Part shown: positions 61,516 through 64,000 of the stretch, in pieces
How the letters are laid out: each line of letters begins with the position of its first letter
Position numbering within the stretch: position 1 is the first letter of the stretch
Source: Ravibacter sp964559125
GTDB taxonomy: Bacteria > Bacteroidota > Bacteroidia > Cytophagales > Spirosomataceae
Reading direction: 5' to 3'
Assembly: GCA_964559125.1 (NCBI GenBank)
Contig: CAZLGW010000011.1
Span: 62,001-126,000 of the forward strand
DNA length: 64,000 nt
Notes under the pieces: model-generated
Told to the model about the DNA's origin: nothing
The model's database searches: none
The model's input: the letters and a program-made list of their open reading frames with translations, nothing else
Made by a program: the position numbers and the translations under genes

Positions 61516-62889
61516 TTATTTCAACACTTCTTCGATAACCGACAGGAGCACCGACTCCGATTGGGGGGCTACCAGGGAGACCCGCGGCAGGGTTTCATAT
61601 CCACCTTCGGAATAGGAGATTTCGGTGCCGATGTATCCCTGGCCGCCTTCTCCGTATCCGGCGGTGCATATTTCCTCACCCGGGCGCATTTTCTGGGCGT
61701 TTAGCTGGTATTCGACAAAGATCTCGGAGGGGAGGTGCAGCAGCTTGCTCTTACCGAGATGCAATGCGCTCACATTGATGCCGGAGCCTTTTTCCTGCTG
61801 TCTCAGCCATGCTATTTTCCTGGCTGAACTGAAACGATCATCGGCAGTGAAGTTGATGCTGTCTTTCAATACGGCAACGAGAGAGTCTTCTTTCATAAAA
61901 GATGCGATCGGGAGCTGCACCTTTTTGCTTTTCCAGTGAACGTCTGAAGGGGTTTCGAGCTTCTCAGCGGTATTCCAGGCTTCTTCCATCGCTTTTTCGA
62001 TACGTGATGCCAATACCGGCCGGTTTTCAGGGCTGCCGTCATTATACTTGCCGGCAGCCACGTTTCCGGCCGCACCTATGAAGAAAACCTGCGGAGTGCC
62101 GGTTTTGGTTTCCCTGGCCCGTCTGGCCATGCCGATGAATTCGGCTGTCACATCTCCTTTACCGTAGTGGCTTTGGGGATGGGTAGCATAATAGGACAGC
62201 GTTACCAGCGGTTTATCTCCTCCCCAGAAGGTGACGCTCTTTAGCCAGGGATCTATCACCCCTTCGGGGGCGGCGATGGATGCGCTGTCTTTTGTAAAGC
62301 TGGGCCTTACGATCTTTACTTTCCCGTCTTCTCCGAGTATGCGCCTGTTGGAGGCTACTTTCTCAACCTTGGCTTTCCCGGTTGAGATATGGGATACGGG
62401 CTGGAGGTTTTCCAAGGATTGGGTAAGCGCTGCGGTTGTTTCGTCCATGACCCTGCGCTGGTAGGCATTGTCGTGCCGGGTACCGCCCAGACCATGTTCT
62501 TCCATCAGTTTTTCGGTAGAAAAATCGCACCTCGGCGCGTCGTGCTGATGCAGTGTGTGTATGGTAACGCGGTCGGGAGTGGTGCCTGCGGCCTGTGCGA
62601 GCTTTTCCGAAAAATACTCCATTCCTTCGTTGGAGAGCAAGATCCAGTCGACAGAAGCGATTACCACTGGCGCTCCGGCTCCGGTCAATACAATTCCCCT
62701 GGCGCTGAGCGAGTCGGTGATCGACCTGGCCGGGACGTAGGCGACCGGGCTGCCGATGGGAGGAGTGGCGTCAGCCTGGAAATAGGCAACGCGGAGATCC
62801 GGTTTTTCTTTGCAGGATGTAAATAGCAGCGAGGAAAGTAGCAAGGCTGCCAAGAGTTTGATACTTTTCGTTTTTTGGATGTGTTTCAT
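61516..62889 (-). CDS. Ceramidase-family lipoprotein (tandem copy 2)
   Basis: 457 residues. Lipoprotein signal ending in LFTSCKEK. The family frame is kept: FQADATPPIG, IASVDWILLS, the histidine motif HTLHQHDAP (in place of HTHSGP), YYATHPQSHYG, and LPSEIFVEYQ. At the nucleophile site it reads GAAGNVAAGKYND, so neither Asp nor Ser of GDVSPN is present. An activity different from ceramide hydrolysis is likely. It is followed by, and strongly similar to, the partial gene at the right window edge, and both have similar DNA, offset by 1403 bases. Confidence 0.83.
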   Translation of the reverse strand: MKHIQKTKSIKLLAALLLSSLLFTSCKEKPDLRVAYFQADATPPIGSPVAYVPARSITDSLSARGIVLTGAGAPVVIASVDWILLSNEGMEYFSEKLAQAAGTTPDRVTIHTLHQHDAPRCDFSTEKLMEEHGLGGTRHDNAYQRRVMDETTAALTQSLENLQPVSHISTGKAKVEKVASNRRILGEDGKVKIVRPSFTKDSASIAAPEGVIDPWLKSVTFWGGDKPLVTLSYYATHPQSHYGKGDVTAEFIGMARRARETKTGTPQVFFIGAAGNVAAGKYNDGSPENRPVLASRIEKAMEEAWNTAEKLETPSDVHWKSKKVQLPIASFMKEDSLVAVLKDSINFTADDRFSSARKIAWLRQQEKGSGINVSALHLGKSKLLHLPSEIFVEYQLNAQKMRPGEEICTAGYGEGGQGYIGTEISYSEGGYETLPRVSLVAPQSESVLLSVIEEVLK

Positions 62890-62918
62890 TTCATTTTATT
62901 TAAATAAAGGGTTATCAG

Positions 62919-64000
62919 CTATTCCAACACTTGCCCTATAACTGACAGGAGTATCGATTCGGATTTCGGATCCACCATAGAGACGCGCGGCTGGACTTCA
63001 TACCCTCCCTGGGTATAGGCGATCTCCGTGCCGATGTATCCCTGGCCGCCTTCTCCGTATCCTGCGGTGCATATTTCTTCACCCGGGCACATTTTTTGTG
63101 CATTCAGCTGGTATTCCACAAAAATCTCGGAAGGAAGATGTAATATCTTGCTCTTGCCGAGGTGCAATGCGCTCACATTGATACCGGCACCTTTTTTCTG
63201 TTGTCTCAGCCAGGTGATCTTCCTGGCTGAACCAAAACGCTGATCGGCTGTAAAGTTGACGCTGTCCTTCAATATGACAAGAAGGGAATCTTCCTTCATA
63301 AAAGTGGCAGGCGGGAGCTGCACTTTTTGGCTTTTCCAGTGAACATCGGAAGGCGTTTTGACCTTCTCCGCGCTACTCCAGGCTTCTTCCATCGCTTTTT
63401 CGATACGGGAGGCCAATACGGGCCGCATTTCGGGGCTGCCGTCGTTATATTTTCCGGCAGCCACGTTTCCGGCGGCCCCTATAAAGAACACCTGCGGGGT
63501 ACCGGTTTTGGTTTCCCTGGCCCGCCTGGCCATTCCGATGAATTCGGCCGTTACGTCCCCTTTGCCGTAGTAGCTCTGGGGATGTGTGGCATAGTAGGAG
63601 AGGGTTACAACGGGTTTATCGCCTGACCAGAAGCTGACGCTCTTTAGCCAGGGGTCTATCAGTCCCTCGGGGGCGTTGATGGCCGCGCTGTCTTTTGCGC
63701 TGCTGAATCTTACGATTTTCACTTTCCCGTCTTCTCCCAGGATACGCCTGTTGGAGGCTACCTTTTCAACTTTTGCCTTCCCGGTTCCGATATGGGACAC
63801 GGGCTGAAGGTTTTTCATGGCGCGGGTCAGCGCCAGGGTCGTTTCGTCTATTACCCTATGCAGATAAGTGTTGTCATGCCGTGTACCTCCCAGCCCGTGC
63901 TCCTCCATAAGCTTTTCGGTCGAAAAATCGCACCTGGGTGTATCATGCTGATGCAGCACGTGTATGGTGACGCGGTCGGGAGTAGTGCCCGCGGCCTGCG
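62919..64000 (-). CDS. Ceramidase-family protein (tandem copy 1, N-terminus beyond window)
   Basis: About 360 residues are visible and the frame runs out of the window on the right. The sequence follows its neighbour closely: VLHQHDTPRCDFSTEKLMEE, YYATHPQSYYGKGD, FFIGAAGNVAAGKYNDGS, LPSEIFVEYQLNAQKM. The same loss of the nucleophile serine is seen. The end is 29 bases before the start of the second copy. The GTG at 63959 is an internal valine, not the start. The missing N-terminus should resemble the first 115 residues of the copy at 61516. Confidence 0.83.
   Translation of the reverse strand, partial: QAAGTTPDRVTIHVLHQHDTPRCDFSTEKLMEEHGLGGTRHDNTYLHRVIDETTLALTRAMKNLQPVSHIGTGKAKVEKVASNRRILGEDGKVKIVRFSSAKDSAAINAPEGLIDPWLKSVSFWSGDKPVVTLSYYATHPQSYYGKGDVTAEFIGMARRARETKTGTPQVFFIGAAGNVAAGKYNDGSPEMRPVLASRIEKAMEEAWSSAEKVKTPSDVHWKSQKVQLPPATFMKEDSLLVILKDSVNFTADQRFGSARKITWLRQQKKGAGINVSALHLGKSKILHLPSEIFVEYQLNAQKMCPGEEICTAGYGEGGQGYIGTEIAYTQGGYEVQPRVSMVDPKSESILLSVIGQVLE

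Overview
The window is chromosomal DNA of a Bacteroidota bacterium, most likely from the Sphingobacteriales or Cytophagales. The signs are a SusC/SusD pair, a hybrid two-component regulator, type IX secretion C-terminal domains, lipoprotein signals, DUF3098 and DUF4199 proteins, and several TAnnTTTG promoter elements. No tRNA, rRNA, CRISPR array, intact insertion sequence or phage gene was seen. The genus cannot be fixed from the sequence alone.

Layout. 1-5.6 kb: a truncated PhoR-like kinase, a ceramidase-family protein, a Kef-type antiporter with a small lipoprotein, and rplS with a strong terminator. 6.0-10.3 kb: a DUF1549/DUF1553 cytochrome-like protein paired with a DUF1501 protein. 10.3-14.6 kb: a C45 Ntn-hydrolase, a phosphopantetheinyl transferase, a YeiH exporter and a DUF4199 protein. 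14.9-18.6 kb: an eroded accessory zone with gene remnants (SDR oxidoreductase, SRPBCC/AHSA1, quinone reductase, winged-helix regulator) among small intact genes (DUF6496, DUF1801, VOC, GNAT, Fic). 18.8-28.7 kb: core genes (ABC-F, then ftsX-DUF3098-uppP-truB-ribF, GDPD, prfC) and a frameshifted unknown gene. 29.0-37.7 kb: a small cysteine-containing exported protein, a susC-susD-TlpA operon, a divergent XRE regulator and an exported Gfo/Idh oxidoreductase. 37.9-48.3 kb: a hybrid two-component regulator, two type IX-secreted beta-helix proteins and a Cthe_2159-like lipoprotein.

48.5-64 kb holds the most interesting part: about 15.5 kb of genes all on the minus strand with short gaps. In transcription order they are two tandem ceramidase-family lipoproteins, a ThuA-like lipoprotein, an SGNH/acetyl-xylan-esterase fusion, a third ceramidase-family protein, an acetyl-xylan-esterase-like hydrolase, a second ThuA-like protein, a kelch protein, a PVC-type dehydrogenase without its cytochrome domain, a HiPIP-like iron-sulfur protein, an Nramp-fold transporter lacking the metal-binding motifs, an NAD-dependent epimerase and a DapA-family aldolase. 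It ends at a perfect GC-rich terminator. A set of ThuA, AXE-type hydrolase and ceramidase-family protein occurs twice. I infer an exported pathway that deacylates and oxidises a carbohydrate-like compound, imports it and cleaves it by an aldolase. The substrate is unknown. The DUF1549/DUF1501 pair and the fourth ceramidase paralogue at the left end belong to the same wider planctomycete-like functional repertoire.
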